Positions 1-11,159 of a stretch of 14,673 bases of DNA are shown here, one piece after another. Origin of the DNA: JBBPYA01 sp038200385 (lineage in GTDB: Bacteria; Actinomycetota; Actinomycetes; Mycobacteriales; Geodermatophilaceae); assembly GCA_038200385.1 (NCBI GenBank), contig JBBPYA010000203.1, positions 1 through 14,673 of the forward strand, written 5' to 3'. Numbering within the stretch: position 1 is the stretch's first letter; each line of letters begins with the position of its first letter. Made by a program: the position numbers and the translations under genes. The notes beneath the pieces were generated by a model. The model was given only the letters and a program-made list of their open reading frames with translations, was not told the DNA's origin and ran no database searches.

Positions 1-116
1 CGCTGCTGGGCTGGTACGCCGCCGGCTGCCTGGCCACCCGCCAAGCCATCGTCAAGCAGCACCGCAGCGCGAATCCGCTGCCTCCCGACGCAGCGGGGTC
101 GACCGGACCGAGCTGA
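1..116 (+). CDS. 3' end of an unrecognised protein (partial)
   Basis: Reading from base 3, 37 codons run to a TGA at 114-116, with G or C in nearly every third position, which favours this frame. The visible tail starts LLGWYAAGCLATRQAIVKQH. It looks like the end of a hydrophobic (possibly membrane) segment followed by a basic stretch and a Pro/Ser/Gly-rich polar end. No family can be named from so short a piece. The next gene starts 195 bp downstream, so the two need not be cotranscribed. The frame choice rests only on codon bias. Confidence 0.5.
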   Translation, partial: LLGWYAAGCLATRQAIVKQHRSANPLPPDAAGSTGPS

Positions 117-311
117 GCGGCCCGCGCCGCCGGAACTCCAGCGCGGGCTGGTGGCGCAGAGCGCCGCGACCACCACCGGAACCGTCGTCGGCGCGAGCGC
201 AGTGCCGAACGAGCCCGACTCGCCGTCACCGGTCGCGGGAAAGTCCTTACGAATGCCTAATGCCGCTGCTGCGGCCAACCCGAGTGCCGCCCGAGCCGGT
301 ACAAATGACAG

Positions 312-1601
312 ATGCTCGGCAGGCTGGCCTCGCCACCTGCGCCGCCCGGACCGTTCCGTCCGCGGTTCTGGCGCAGCCCGTTGCGCGGGCCGTGGTTGAC
401 GGCGGTGTTCAGCGTCGTGCTGCTCGTCGGGGTGAGCCTCGTGGCGGTCACCGGGTTCCTGTCCTACGCCGCGTACAACCCGGCGCTCGGCGGCAACGAC
501 CTGACCTCGGGCAAGGGACTGCTCGGCTTCTACCTGTTCGACTGGCCCACCGAACCGGTCTGGCTGTACCGGGTGACGCAGGGCGCGCACGTCATCCTCG
601 GGCTCACGCTGGTGCCCATCCTGCTGGCCAAGCTGTGGTCGGTGATACCGAAGCTCTTCGACTGGCCTCCGCTCCGATCGCCCGCGCACGCGCTGGAGCG
701 GGCCAGTCTGTTGCTCCTGGTCGGAGGGGCGGTGTTCGAGTTCGCCACCGGCATCGTGGACATCCAGATCTTCTACGGGATCTTCCCGTTCGACTTCTAC
801 ACCGCGCACCTCTACGGCGGCTGGGTGTTCCTGGCGGCGTTCCTGGTGCACGTAGTCATGAAGTTCCCGACGATGATGCAGGGGGTGCGCTCGCGGAGCC
901 TGCGCGAGGAACTGCGCACCGGCCTGGCCGACACCCGGCCCGAGCCACCCGACCCCGACGGACTGGTTGCCGTCGAACCGGCACCCCCCACGGTGTCCCG
1001 CCGCGGCGCCCTCGGGTTCGTCGGCGCCGGCGCGCTCACGGTCTTCGCACTGTCCATCGGGCAGACCATCGACGGCCCGCTGCGCCGCACGGCCCTGCTG
1101 GCGCCGCACGGGCGGGACTACGGATCGGGACCCAACGACTTCCAGATCAACAAGACCGCCGCGACCGTCGGCGTCGACACGGCGCAGACCGGCCCGTCGT
1201 ACCGCCTGGAACTGGTGGGATCTGGCTCGCAGCAGCTGTCCCGGGCGGATCTGGAGGGCCTGCAGCAGTACACCTACGACCTGCCGATCGCCTGCGTCGA
1301 GGGCTGGTCGACCCAGCAGACCTGGACCGGCGTCCGGCTGCGGGATCTGGCCCGGATGGCCGGCGTCGACGAGGTCGGCACCGTGTTCGTGGAGTCCCTG
1401 CAGTCTGGCGGGGCGTTCAGCCGGACCACCCTCAGTGGCGACCAGGTCCGTGATGCGCGGTCGCTGCTGGCGCTGTCGGTCAACGGCGTGGACCTGTCGC
1501 TGGACCACGGCTACCCGGCGCGGGTCATCGTGCCGGCCAATCCGGGCGTGCACAACACCAAGTGGGTGTCGCGGCTGACGTTCATGGCTCCGGGTCAGTG
1601 A
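312..1601 (+). CDS. Membrane-anchored molybdopterin-dependent oxidoreductase (cytochrome b-like domain + sulfite-oxidase fold)
   Basis: The 429-residue protein has two parts. Residues about 29-184 hold four hydrophobic segments (near 29-53, 87-110, 131-150 and 165-184) with His93, His166 and His180 placed as possible haem-b ligands. The YRVTQGAH and LLAKLWS motifs are typical of the actinobacterial family. A twin-arginine motif (SRRGALGF, 229-236) opens a fifth segment to about 250. The rest is a sulfite-oxidase-type Mo domain: Cys328 in PIACVEGWS is the expected molybdenum-ligating cysteine, and GYPARVIVPANPGVHNTKWV (400-419) matches the family's conserved C-terminal block. From the family I expect the Mo domain outside the membrane, passing electrons to or from the haem; the substrate is unknown. 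The start is the first in-frame ATG after an in-frame stop at 306-308; no clear Shine-Dalgarno precedes it. It overlaps the next gene by GTGA. Confidence 0.88.
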   Translation: MLGRLASPPAPPGPFRPRFWRSPLRGPWLTAVFSVVLLVGVSLVAVTGFLSYAAYNPALGGNDLTSGKGLLGFYLFDWPTEPVWLYRVTQGAHVILGLTLVPILLAKLWSVIPKLFDWPPLRSPAHALERASLLLLVGGAVFEFATGIVDIQIFYGIFPFDFYTAHLYGGWVFLAAFLVHVVMKFPTMMQGVRSRSLREELRTGLADTRPEPPDPDGLVAVEPAPPTVSRRGALGFVGAGALTVFALSIGQTIDGPLRRTALLAPHGRDYGSGPNDFQINKTAATVGVDTAQTGPSYRLELVGSGSQQLSRADLEGLQQYTYDLPIACVEGWSTQQTWTGVRLRDLARMAGVDEVGTVFVESLQSGGAFSRTTLSGDQVRDARSLLALSVNGVDLSLDHGYPARVIVPANPGVHNTKWVSRLTFMAPGQ

Positions 1602-2113
1602 CGGACACCGCGCGCTCGCCGGTACGCCGGCTGACGGGGTACTACGGCGCGAACCCGCTGCACCTGCTCACGCTGCTGGCCAGCTTCGCGCTGGCCGGCT
1701 ACGCCGTCAGCCGGGTGGTCCTCGGCGGCCCGTGGCTGGGCCTCGCGCTGTGGTTCGTCGGCGCCGCCGTGGTCCACGACCTGCTGCTGTACCCCCTCTA
1801 CGCGCTGTCCGACGTCGCCGCCCGCCGCGAGTTCCGCAAGGGTGAGTTTGCCGCCACGGTGCGAGGCGTGCCGTGGATCAACTACCTGCGGGTCCCGGTG
1901 GGACTGTCGGGGCTGCTCCTGCTGATCTGGGCGCCGCTGATCCTGCAGCTACCCCAGGGCGCGTACTCCCGGGCGAGCGGGCTGTCCACGTCGGCGTACC
2001 TACCACGCTGGCTGCTCATCACCGGGGTGCTGTTCCTCGCCGCTGCGGTGGCCTTCGCCCTGCGGGTACGCCTTGCGGGCAAGGCCGCGCCCGGCGACGA
2101 CCCGCCGGACTGA
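1598..2113 (+). CDS. Four-helix membrane protein coupled to the Mo oxidoreductase
   Basis: This 171-residue protein has four hydrophobic segments (about 21-41, 45-70, 98-118 and 137-157), a basic N-terminus and a polar, Asp/Pro-rich tail. A HDLLLYPLYAL motif (60-70), with the charged His-Asp pair inside or at the edge of the second helix, is its most distinctive feature; I recall similar uncharacterised actinobacterial proteins but no assigned function. I chose GTG 1598 because it overlaps the upstream stop as GTGA; the ATG at 1562 in the same frame would cut 40 bp into the oxidoreductase gene. The overlap implies translational coupling, so it may be a partner, assembly factor or quinone-side subunit of the oxidoreductase. 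That role is inferred from position only. Confidence 0.75.
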   Translation: MTDTARSPVRRLTGYYGANPLHLLTLLASFALAGYAVSRVVLGGPWLGLALWFVGAAVVHDLLLYPLYALSDVAARREFRKGEFAATVRGVPWINYLRVPVGLSGLLLLIWAPLILQLPQGAYSRASGLSTSAYLPRWLLITGVLFLAAAVAFALRVRLAGKAAPGDDPPD

Positions 2114-2118
2114 CAGCG

Positions 2119-2148
2119 CCCGGCTGCGGCCAAACGGGTTCAGCCGGG
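2119..2148. terminator. Candidate bidirectional terminator between convergent genes
   Basis: CCCGGCTG (2119-2126) and CAGCCGGG (2141-2148) form a perfect 8-bp inverted repeat with a 14-nt loop. It lies just after the stop of the membrane-protein gene and across the last codons of the converging ABC ATPase gene. There is no U-tract, which is common for actinobacterial terminators, so termination itself is inferred from structure and position. Confidence 0.5.
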
Positions 2149-2952
2149 ACGCGGGCGGCCCCGTGGCGTGGCTCGGGCGAACCAGCGCCGGCCGAAGCGT
2201 TGCACCTGCAGGGCCAGCCCGAACGTCGCGCTGAGGTTGCCCTCGGTCAGGACGTGGTCGAGCAACCCGCTGGCGACCTCCCGGCCCTCACGCAACAGCA
2301 GCGCGTGGGTGAACCCGGGCGGGATCTCCTCCACGTGGTGGGTGACCAGGACCAGCGCCGGGGAATCGGGGTCCGCGGCGAGCTCGGACAGCCGGGCCAG
2401 CAGGTCCTCACGGCCACCCAGATCCAGGCCGGCGGCCGGTTCGTCGAGCAGCATCAGCTCCGGGTCGGTCATCAGAGCGCGGGCGATCTGTACCCGTTTG
2501 CGCTCCCCCTCCGACAAGGTCCCGAAGGCACGGTCGGCCAACCCGCTCGCGCCCAGCTGCGCCAGTAGGTCCTGGGCCCGGCGCAGATCCGGCTCGTCGT
2601 AGCGCTCCCGCCAGCGGCCGAGCACGGCGTACGACGCGCTCACCACGAGGTCGACGACCCGCTCCTGCTCGGGGATCCGCGCGGCCAGCGAGGCGCTGGT
2701 AAGCCCGATCCGTGGGCGGAGCTCGAAGATGTCCACCGCCCCGATGCGCTCGCCGAGCAGGTGGACGGTCCCGGCTGTGGGGTGCAGCTGCGCGCTGAGC
2801 AACTGCAGCAGCGTCGTCTTGCCAGCGCCGTTCGGGCCGAGCACGACCCAGCGCTCGTCCAGCTCGATCGCGAGGGACAGCTCGTGCAGCAGGTCGTTGC
2901 CGCCCCGCCGGATCGTCACCCCGTCCAGGTGGACGACGAGGTCGTCGTGCAT
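2140..2952 (-). CDS. Stand-alone ABC transporter ATP-binding protein
   Basis: From ATG 2952 the product has 270 residues, the usual size of a single ABC nucleotide-binding domain. Visible in order are Walker A GPNGAGKT (39-46), an LSEGE signature (146-150, with Glu at the third position instead of the common Gly), Walker B LMLLDEP (166-172), and the switch histidine in VTHHVEEI (His205). The C-terminal part ends in a basic, Pro/Arg-rich tail. No permease or binding-protein gene is nearby; it resembles orphan ATPases of the YlmA/ModF kind, so its partner or even a transport role is unknown. The reading frame stays open to 3099, but ATG 2952 has GGAG 9 nt upstream, the ABC fold begins directly after it, and the longer version would run through the three-copy motif at 3030-3125. 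ATG 2988 is another possible start. Confidence 0.85.
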   Translation of the reverse strand: MHDDLVVHLDGVTIRRGGNDLLHELSLAIELDERWVVLGPNGAGKTTLLQLLSAQLHPTAGTVHLLGERIGAVDIFELRPRIGLTSASLAARIPEQERVVDLVVSASYAVLGRWRERYDEPDLRRAQDLLAQLGASGLADRAFGTLSEGERKRVQIARALMTDPELMLLDEPAAGLDLGGREDLLARLSELAADPDSPALVLVTHHVEEIPPGFTHALLLREGREVASGLLDHVLTEGNLSATFGLALQVQRFGRRWFARATPRGRPRPG

Positions 2953-3029
2953 GGGTGGCAGCTCCGGCACGACGCCATCCAATCGCATGCGCCGCTGCGA
3001 GGAGTCGGCGCCCGACCGCGCCCCGCCCA

Positions 3030-3052
3030 CCGGAAAGTGGTCCCGGCAGCGC
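3030..3052 (+). repeat. 23-bp intergenic motif, copy 1
   Basis: First of three related 23-bp copies upstream of glgX, with core GTGGTCCCGGC at 3037-3047. It is in direct orientation with copy 2, starting exactly 30 bp earlier, and has one core mismatch (G for A). It could be an operator or a dispersed intergenic repeat. Confidence 0.6.
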
Positions 3053-3059
3053 ACCGCCT

Positions 3060-3082
3060 CAGGAACGTGGTCCCGACACGCC
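3060..3082 (+). repeat. 23-bp intergenic motif, copy 2
   Basis: Core GTGGTCCCGAC at 3067-3077, identical over 11 bp to the inverted copy 3. Across the 23 bp, copies 2 and 3 differ at three positions. The core centres of copies 1, 2 and 3 lie about 30 and 41 bp apart, close to three and four helical turns. Confidence 0.65.
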
Positions 3083-3102
3083 GACCAACGTGGCTGCACG
3101 CG

Positions 3103-3125
3103 GGCGGGTCGGGACCACTTGCCTG
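3103..3125 (-). repeat. 23-bp intergenic motif, copy 3 (inverted)
   Basis: Reverse-complement copy of the motif; on the plus strand the core reads GTCGGGACCAC at 3108-3118. With copy 2 it forms an 11-bp perfect inverted repeat separated by 30 bp. It lies about 80 bp upstream of the candidate glgX -10 box. Confidence 0.65.
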
Positions 3126-3205
3126 GTCGGTGGCGGTGTCTGCCCGGACTGTCGGATCTGCTGTCGGAGCCTGACCGACGGCGAGGCGCTGAGGGCAGGC
3201 GCCAC

Positions 3206-3211
3206 TAGGCT
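3206..3211 (+). promoter_or_regulatory. Candidate -10 box for the glgX-FHA operon
   Basis: TAGGCT fits the actinobacterial TANNNT -10 pattern. It would place the transcript start near 3218, giving a leader of about 42 nt to GTG 3260 and ruling out GTG 3212 as a start. I see no good -35 hexamer at normal spacing, so the call is weak. Confidence 0.35.
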
Positions 3212-3243
3212 GTGAGCGCGCGAGCGGGCGCGCAGAGCAACCG

Positions 3244-3248
3244 GGAGG
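3244..3248 (+). promoter_or_regulatory. Shine-Dalgarno deciding the glgX start
   Basis: GGAGG inside GGGAGGG lies 11 nt before GTG 3260. The other possible start, GTG 3212, has only a distant GAGGG about 15 nt away. This favours the 3260 start, which also gives the usual short N-terminus before the conserved LGARWDGAGTN block. Confidence 0.5.
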
Positions 3249-3259
3249 GCGGTGCGGGC

Positions 3260-5343
<2,084 letters not shown>

Positions 5344-5347
<4 letters not shown>

Positions 5348-6423
5348 GCAGCGGTTCGTGTGAGGTGCTGCCGGGCCCGGGCAGCGTGGCCCGCCGGGGT
5401 TCCAGCGTGGCCTGGGCCTCCGAGCAGACCCCGGACGCGGTGTGGGAGACCCTGCGCAACTGCCTGGCGCTCGGCGAACGGCTGCCCGGCGCGGCGATGA
5501 TCCTGCGCGCGGTCGCCGCGGCCGTGCTGCCCGGGCTGTCCCCCGGCGCCTCGTTCGCGCTGCTGCTCTCCGACGGCGTAGCCGGCGTGGTCCTGCGCCA
5601 CGGTGCCGCCGAGGTGCGGGTCGACGGTCAGCCCCTGCAGTCCGGACCGGTCACCGCGGTGACCGTCGCGGGCAAGCTCGTCGTGCTCGGGTCGGCCGAG
5701 GCGATCGACTCCGGCGGCGAGCACGACCCGATCTCCCGGCACGACCTGACCGAGGGATCGGTGCCGGGAGCTGCCGCCCGGTGGCTGCCGCCGGCGCGTA
5801 GGTACGTCGGCGCCGCGCCGGCATCGGCAGGCTTCGAGCCGGACGGGCTCGAGCACGGCGGCGCCGGGCAGCACATCGCGGACGAGGCCGGGCCGGGTCC
5901 GGTGCTGCCGGCCACCGCGCCCCCCGGGCTGGTCGTGCAGGGCTCCGAGCCGGCAGCCGGCGTAGCCACCGGGTGGCTGCCGGCCGGGGACGCACTCGCC
6001 GAGTCCGACGACCCGGACGACCCCGACCAGACGCAGCTGCACCAACCACCGGATCCGGACTCGGCCCGTCCCGGCCCCGGATCCGTGGGCGTCCTCGTCT
6101 TCGAGGACGGGACCAGCCAGACCCTCGACGGAGACGTCGTGCTCGGCCGCCGGCCCGAACGGCACGACCTGGTGGAGTCCGGGGATGCGCAGCCGGTGAC
6201 GATCCACGACCCCGAGCACGTTCTGTCCAGCGCCCACGCGGCCCTGCGCAAGCAGAACGAGCACGTCGTCGTGGTGGACCTGGACTCCCTGAACGGGACC
6301 CACGTCGCCGCCTCGGACGCACGGGACTGGACCCGGCTCAGCGCCGGTGAGCCGTACCGGATCGCCGACGGCGACCGGATCCTGCTGGGCTGGACGGTCC
6401 TGACCTACCGTTCCCCGGGCTGA
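5344..6423 (+). CDS. FHA-domain protein translationally coupled to glgX
   Basis: This 359-residue soluble protein ends in a forkhead-associated domain (about 247-356). Key positions are present: Gly268-Arg269 in VLGRRP, Ser295 and His298 in LSSAHAAL (the S-x-x-H motif), and Asn317-Gly318-Thr319 in DLDSLNGTH. FHA domains bind phosphothreonine peptides, so a reader role for Ser/Thr kinase signalling is expected. The N-terminal part (about 30-120) is an unassigned, partly beta-rich domain with a hydrophobic stretch (ILRAVAAAVLPGLSPG, then FALLLSDGVAGVVL). Residues 121-245 form a Pro/Ala/Gly-rich, probably disordered linker with an acidic patch and Thr230 (DDPDQTQLHQ). GTG 5344 overlaps the glgX stop as GTGA and has GGAGG 4 nt upstream, so coupling to glgX is likely. 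Its target and any effect on glucan metabolism are unknown. Confidence 0.85.
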
Positions 6424-6466
6424 CCCGGTCGACCCCGCAGGGCGGCGCCCGGAGCACAACGGTCAG
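6415..6466. terminator. Candidate terminator between convergent FHA gene and glgP
   Basis: Only 39 bp separate the two stop codons. CTGACC (6420-6425) and GGTCAG (6461-6466) form an inverted repeat that spans both stops, enclosing GGGC-GGC-GCCC (6440-6450). A competing 5-bp stem, CCGGG/CCCGG (6415-6419 and 6424-6428), covers the FHA stop. No U-tract is seen, so this is a weak structural call. Confidence 0.3.
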
Positions 6467-9033
6467 GCCGAGGTCACCAGACCGAGCTCGGCCGGATGCG
6501 ACAGCGCGGCGTGCGCCGGTAGCACCCGCACCGTGTAGCCGAAGCCTCCGGTGCGCTCCAGCGGCACCGTGGCCTCGAACCAGTGCCGGTCCCCGTCGGA
6601 GTCCACCAGCGGCATCGTCGTCAGGTGGACGTCGTGCAGCTGCTCGTGTTCGTCGGCCGGCCCGTACGCCGCCTGTACCTCGACGTCACCGGCCGACAGG
6701 CCGGGCAGCAGGACCTCGGCGCGCAGCGCCAGGTTGCTGCCGAGCTCCGGGGTGTCCCCGGCGCCGCCGGACTCCACGTGCGCCACCCGGACGCCGGGCC
6801 ACTGCGAGACGACCCGGCCGTGCCAGGCCGACAGCTCCCGCGCACCGCCGAAGTCGGAGGTGATCAGGGCTGCCGCCGACGCGGCAGCCGGCGCGTACAG
6901 CTGGTCGACGTACTCCCGCACCATTCGGGTGGCCAGCACCTGCGGCCCGAGGGTGGACAGGGTGTGCCGGACCATCTCCACCCAGCGACCGGGGACCCCT
7001 GCGGCGTCCCGGTCGTAGAAGCGGGTGACGACCTGCTTGCCGAGCAGGTCGTAGAGCGCCCCGGCCTCCAGGTCGTCGCGCCGGTCCGGGTCGTCCACCC
7101 CGTCCGCTGTCTGGATCGCCCAGCCGTTGGCGCCGTCGTACAACTCGTCCCACCAGCCGTCCCGGATCGACAGGTTCAGCCCGCCGTTGAGGGCGGACTT
7201 CATCCCTGACGTCCCGCACGCCTCCAGCGGTCGCAGCGGGTTGTTCAGCCAGACGTCGCAGCCCCAGTACAGGTAGCGCGCCATCCCGATGTCGTAGTCG
7301 GGGAGGAACACCAGGCGGTGCCGGATCTCCGGATCGTCGGCGAAGCGGACCATCTGCTGGATCAGCGCCTTGCCGCCGTCGTCGGCGGGGTGGCTCTTGC
7401 CGGCGATGACCAGTTGGACCGGCCGCTCCGCGTCGAGCAGCAGCTCGCGCAGCCGGCGCGGGTCACGCAGCATCAACGTCAACCGCTTGTACGACGGCAC
7501 CCGGCGGGCGAAGCCGACCGTGAGCACGTCCCGGTCGAGGACCGTGTCGGCCCAACCCACGTCGGCCTCGCTGGTTCCGCGCTGCAGCGCCGAGGCGCGG
7601 ACCCGGCGCCGGACCTCCCCGACGAGGCGGGTGCGAAGCTTGCGCCGCAACCGCCAGATCACCTCGGCGGGCACATCCTGGATCGGGGCGAAGTCGGTGG
7701 GCCGGCCGAGCAGGTCCAGCCCGTCGCTGTCCGCGGCCAGCTGGAGGAGCTCGGGGGCCACCCAGGTCGGCGCGTGCACGCCGTTGGTCACCGACGTGAT
7801 CGGCACCTCGTCGGTGTCGAAGCCGGGCCACAGGGACCCGAACATCCCCCTGCTCACGCGGCCGTGCAACCGGCTCACGCCGTTGGCCCGCTGGCCCAGC
7901 CGGAGCCCCATGTGCGCCATGTTGAACATGCCGCTGTCGCCGTCCTCTGCCCCCAGGGTGAGGATGCGCTCCAGCGGCACGCCGGGACTGGCGTTGGGGC
8001 CGCCGAAGTACGCCCGCATCAGCTCCACCGGGAACCGGTCGATCCCGGCCGGGACGGGGGTATGGGTGGTGAACACCGTCCCCGCCCGGACCGCCTGCAG
8101 CGCCTCGTCGAAGGACACCGCGCGCTCCGGGGCGCCATGCGGGCGCTCGACGAGTTCGCGGATGCGTTCCAGGCCGAGGAAGCCCGCGTGCCCCTCGTTG
8201 GTGTGGAAGACCTCCGGTGCCGGCGTTCCGGTCCGTTGGCAGAAAGCCCGGATGGCCCGCACGCCACCGATGCCCAGCAGCATCTCCTGCATGAGGCGGT
8301 GGTCCTTGCCCCCGCCGTACAGCCGGTCGGTGACCGCTCGCAGCGGCGCCTCGTTGTCCTCGATGTCGGAGTCCAGCAGGAGCAGCGGGATCCGGCCGAC
8401 CTGGGCGCGCCAGACCTGGGCGTGCACCGCCCGGTTGTCGGGCAGCCCGATCGAGACCCGGACCGGGCTGTCGTCGGGCTCACGCAGCAGGGCCAGCGGC
8501 AGACCGTGCGGGTCCAGCGCCGGGTAGTGCTCGAGCTGCCAGCCGTCCGCGGACAGCGACTGGCTGAAGTAGCCCCCGCGGTAGAGCAGCCCCACGCCGA
8601 GCAGCGGTACGCCGAGGTCGCTGGCGGCCTTGAGATGGTCCCCGGCGAGGATGCCGAGGCCGCCGGAGTACTGCGGCAGCACCTCGGTGATCCCGAACTC
8701 GGGGCTGAAGTAGGCGATGCCCGGCGTCGGGTTCGGACGGGACTGGTACCACTTCGGCTCGGTCAGGTACTCCTGGAGGTCGTCGACGGCGTCGGTCAGG
8801 CTGCGCAGGAAGCGCCTGTCCTGGCTGAGCGCGGCGAGCCTGCGCGCGGACACCTCACCGAGCATCCGGACCGGGTCCCCGTTGCACCGCCGCCAGAGCT
8901 CGGGGTCGATGGACTCCAGCAGGTCGCGGGTCTCGGCGTGCCACGACCAGCGCAGGTTGAGCACGAGGTCGGACAGGGCCTGCAGCTGGGGCGGCAGGGT
9001 GGCGCGGACGGTGAACCGGCGCAGTGCTTTCAC
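6463..9033 (-). CDS. glgP: Alpha-glucan (glycogen) phosphorylase, GT35
   Basis: The 856-residue enzyme releases glucose-1-phosphate from the non-reducing ends of alpha-1,4-glucan using phosphate and pyridoxal phosphate. It begins with the mycobacterial-type N-terminus KALRRFTVRATLPPQ and a DUF3417-like region (NLRWSWHAETRDLL). Conserved phosphorylase blocks follow: YFSPEFGI, GGLGILAGDHLK, NEGHAGFL, FTTHTPVPAG and EACGTSGMKSALNGG, whose Lys612 should carry PLP. Length agrees with the short alpha-glucan phosphorylase group (about 860 residues) rather than the E. coli MalP/GlgP form. I chose GTG 9033 over ATG 9060 and longer options because family members start at this KALRRF sequence and TATCCT sits just upstream, suggesting a leaderless mRNA. 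It is divergent from glgE and convergent with the FHA gene, and probably acts with GlgX in glucan breakdown. Confidence 0.93.
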   Translation of the reverse strand: MKALRRFTVRATLPPQLQALSDLVLNLRWSWHAETRDLLESIDPELWRRCNGDPVRMLGEVSARRLAALSQDRRFLRSLTDAVDDLQEYLTEPKWYQSRPNPTPGIAYFSPEFGITEVLPQYSGGLGILAGDHLKAASDLGVPLLGVGLLYRGGYFSQSLSADGWQLEHYPALDPHGLPLALLREPDDSPVRVSIGLPDNRAVHAQVWRAQVGRIPLLLLDSDIEDNEAPLRAVTDRLYGGGKDHRLMQEMLLGIGGVRAIRAFCQRTGTPAPEVFHTNEGHAGFLGLERIRELVERPHGAPERAVSFDEALQAVRAGTVFTTHTPVPAGIDRFPVELMRAYFGGPNASPGVPLERILTLGAEDGDSGMFNMAHMGLRLGQRANGVSRLHGRVSRGMFGSLWPGFDTDEVPITSVTNGVHAPTWVAPELLQLAADSDGLDLLGRPTDFAPIQDVPAEVIWRLRRKLRTRLVGEVRRRVRASALQRGTSEADVGWADTVLDRDVLTVGFARRVPSYKRLTLMLRDPRRLRELLLDAERPVQLVIAGKSHPADDGGKALIQQMVRFADDPEIRHRLVFLPDYDIGMARYLYWGCDVWLNNPLRPLEACGTSGMKSALNGGLNLSIRDGWWDELYDGANGWAIQTADGVDDPDRRDDLEAGALYDLLGKQVVTRFYDRDAAGVPGRWVEMVRHTLSTLGPQVLATRMVREYVDQLYAPAAASAAALITSDFGGARELSAWHGRVVSQWPGVRVAHVESGGAGDTPELGSNLALRAEVLLPGLSAGDVEVQAAYGPADEHEQLHDVHLTTMPLVDSDGDRHWFEATVPLERTGGFGYTVRVLPAHAALSHPAELGLVTSA

Positions 9034-9039
9034 CGGCGA

Positions 9040-9045
9040 AGGATA
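9040..9045 (-). promoter_or_regulatory. Candidate -10 box for a leaderless glgP transcript
   Basis: On the minus strand TATCCT is followed by six bases and then GTG 9033, so transcription would start at or next to the start codon. There is no Shine-Dalgarno before this GTG, which agrees with leaderless initiation. No convincing -35 box was found. Confidence 0.42.
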
Positions 9046-9106
9046 CCGACGCCGGTCCATGATCCATGACAGCGCTGCCACGCCCGTAGCACGCGCCTGG
9101 CGTCGG
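9046..9106. promoter_or_regulatory. Divergent glgP/glgE control region with inverted repeat
   Basis: CCGACGCC (9046-9053) and GGCGTCGG (9099-9106) are perfect 8-bp inverted arms 45 bp apart; the first abuts the glgP -10 box. The second merges into the palindrome GCGTC-G-GACGC (9100-9110), and GGACGC recurs at 9155-9160 just before glgE. A tandem TCCATGA pair lies at 9056-9069. This could be a binding site for a shared regulator, but GC-rich repeats also arise by chance. Confidence 0.3.
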
Positions 9107-9147
9107 ACGCTCCGAACGGGCGATTCGAGGTGCGGCGGATCGGTCGG

Positions 9148-9153
9148 TAGCGT
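9148..9153 (+). promoter_or_regulatory. Candidate -10 box for a leaderless glgE transcript
   Basis: TAGCGT ends 8 bases before ATG 9162, so the expected transcript start falls on or next to the ATG. TTCGAG at 9124-9129 is a possible weak -35 with an 18-bp spacer. There is no Shine-Dalgarno before the ATG. Confidence 0.42.
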
Positions 9154-9161
9154 TGGACGCG

Positions 9162-11155
<1,994 letters not shown>

Positions 11156-11159
<4 letters not shown>

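Noticed and set aside
117..311. Small gene or RNA gene in the gap before the Mo oxidoreductase
   Set aside because: The plus-strand open frame here has no Shine-Dalgarno and shadow-like composition, and I see no tRNA-like or strong hairpin structure.
260..1453. 397-codon open frame on the plus strand overlapping the Mo oxidoreductase gene
   Set aside because: Arg/Pro/Gly-rich composition typical of an out-of-frame reading of GC-rich DNA; the overlapping frame has clear family motifs.
2953..3099. 49-residue N-terminal extension of the ABC ATPase
   Set aside because: It would translate through the repeated 23-bp motifs (giving CRDHVP and CRDHFP), while the ABC fold and a GGAG site begin at ATG 2952.
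3030..3125. CRISPR-like array
   Set aside because: Only three copies, one inverted and with unequal spacing; no cas genes in the window.
7318..9069. 583-codon open frame antisense to glgP
   Set aside because: A shadow of the high GC3 glgP gene; no recognisable domain, and glgP motifs are intact throughout.
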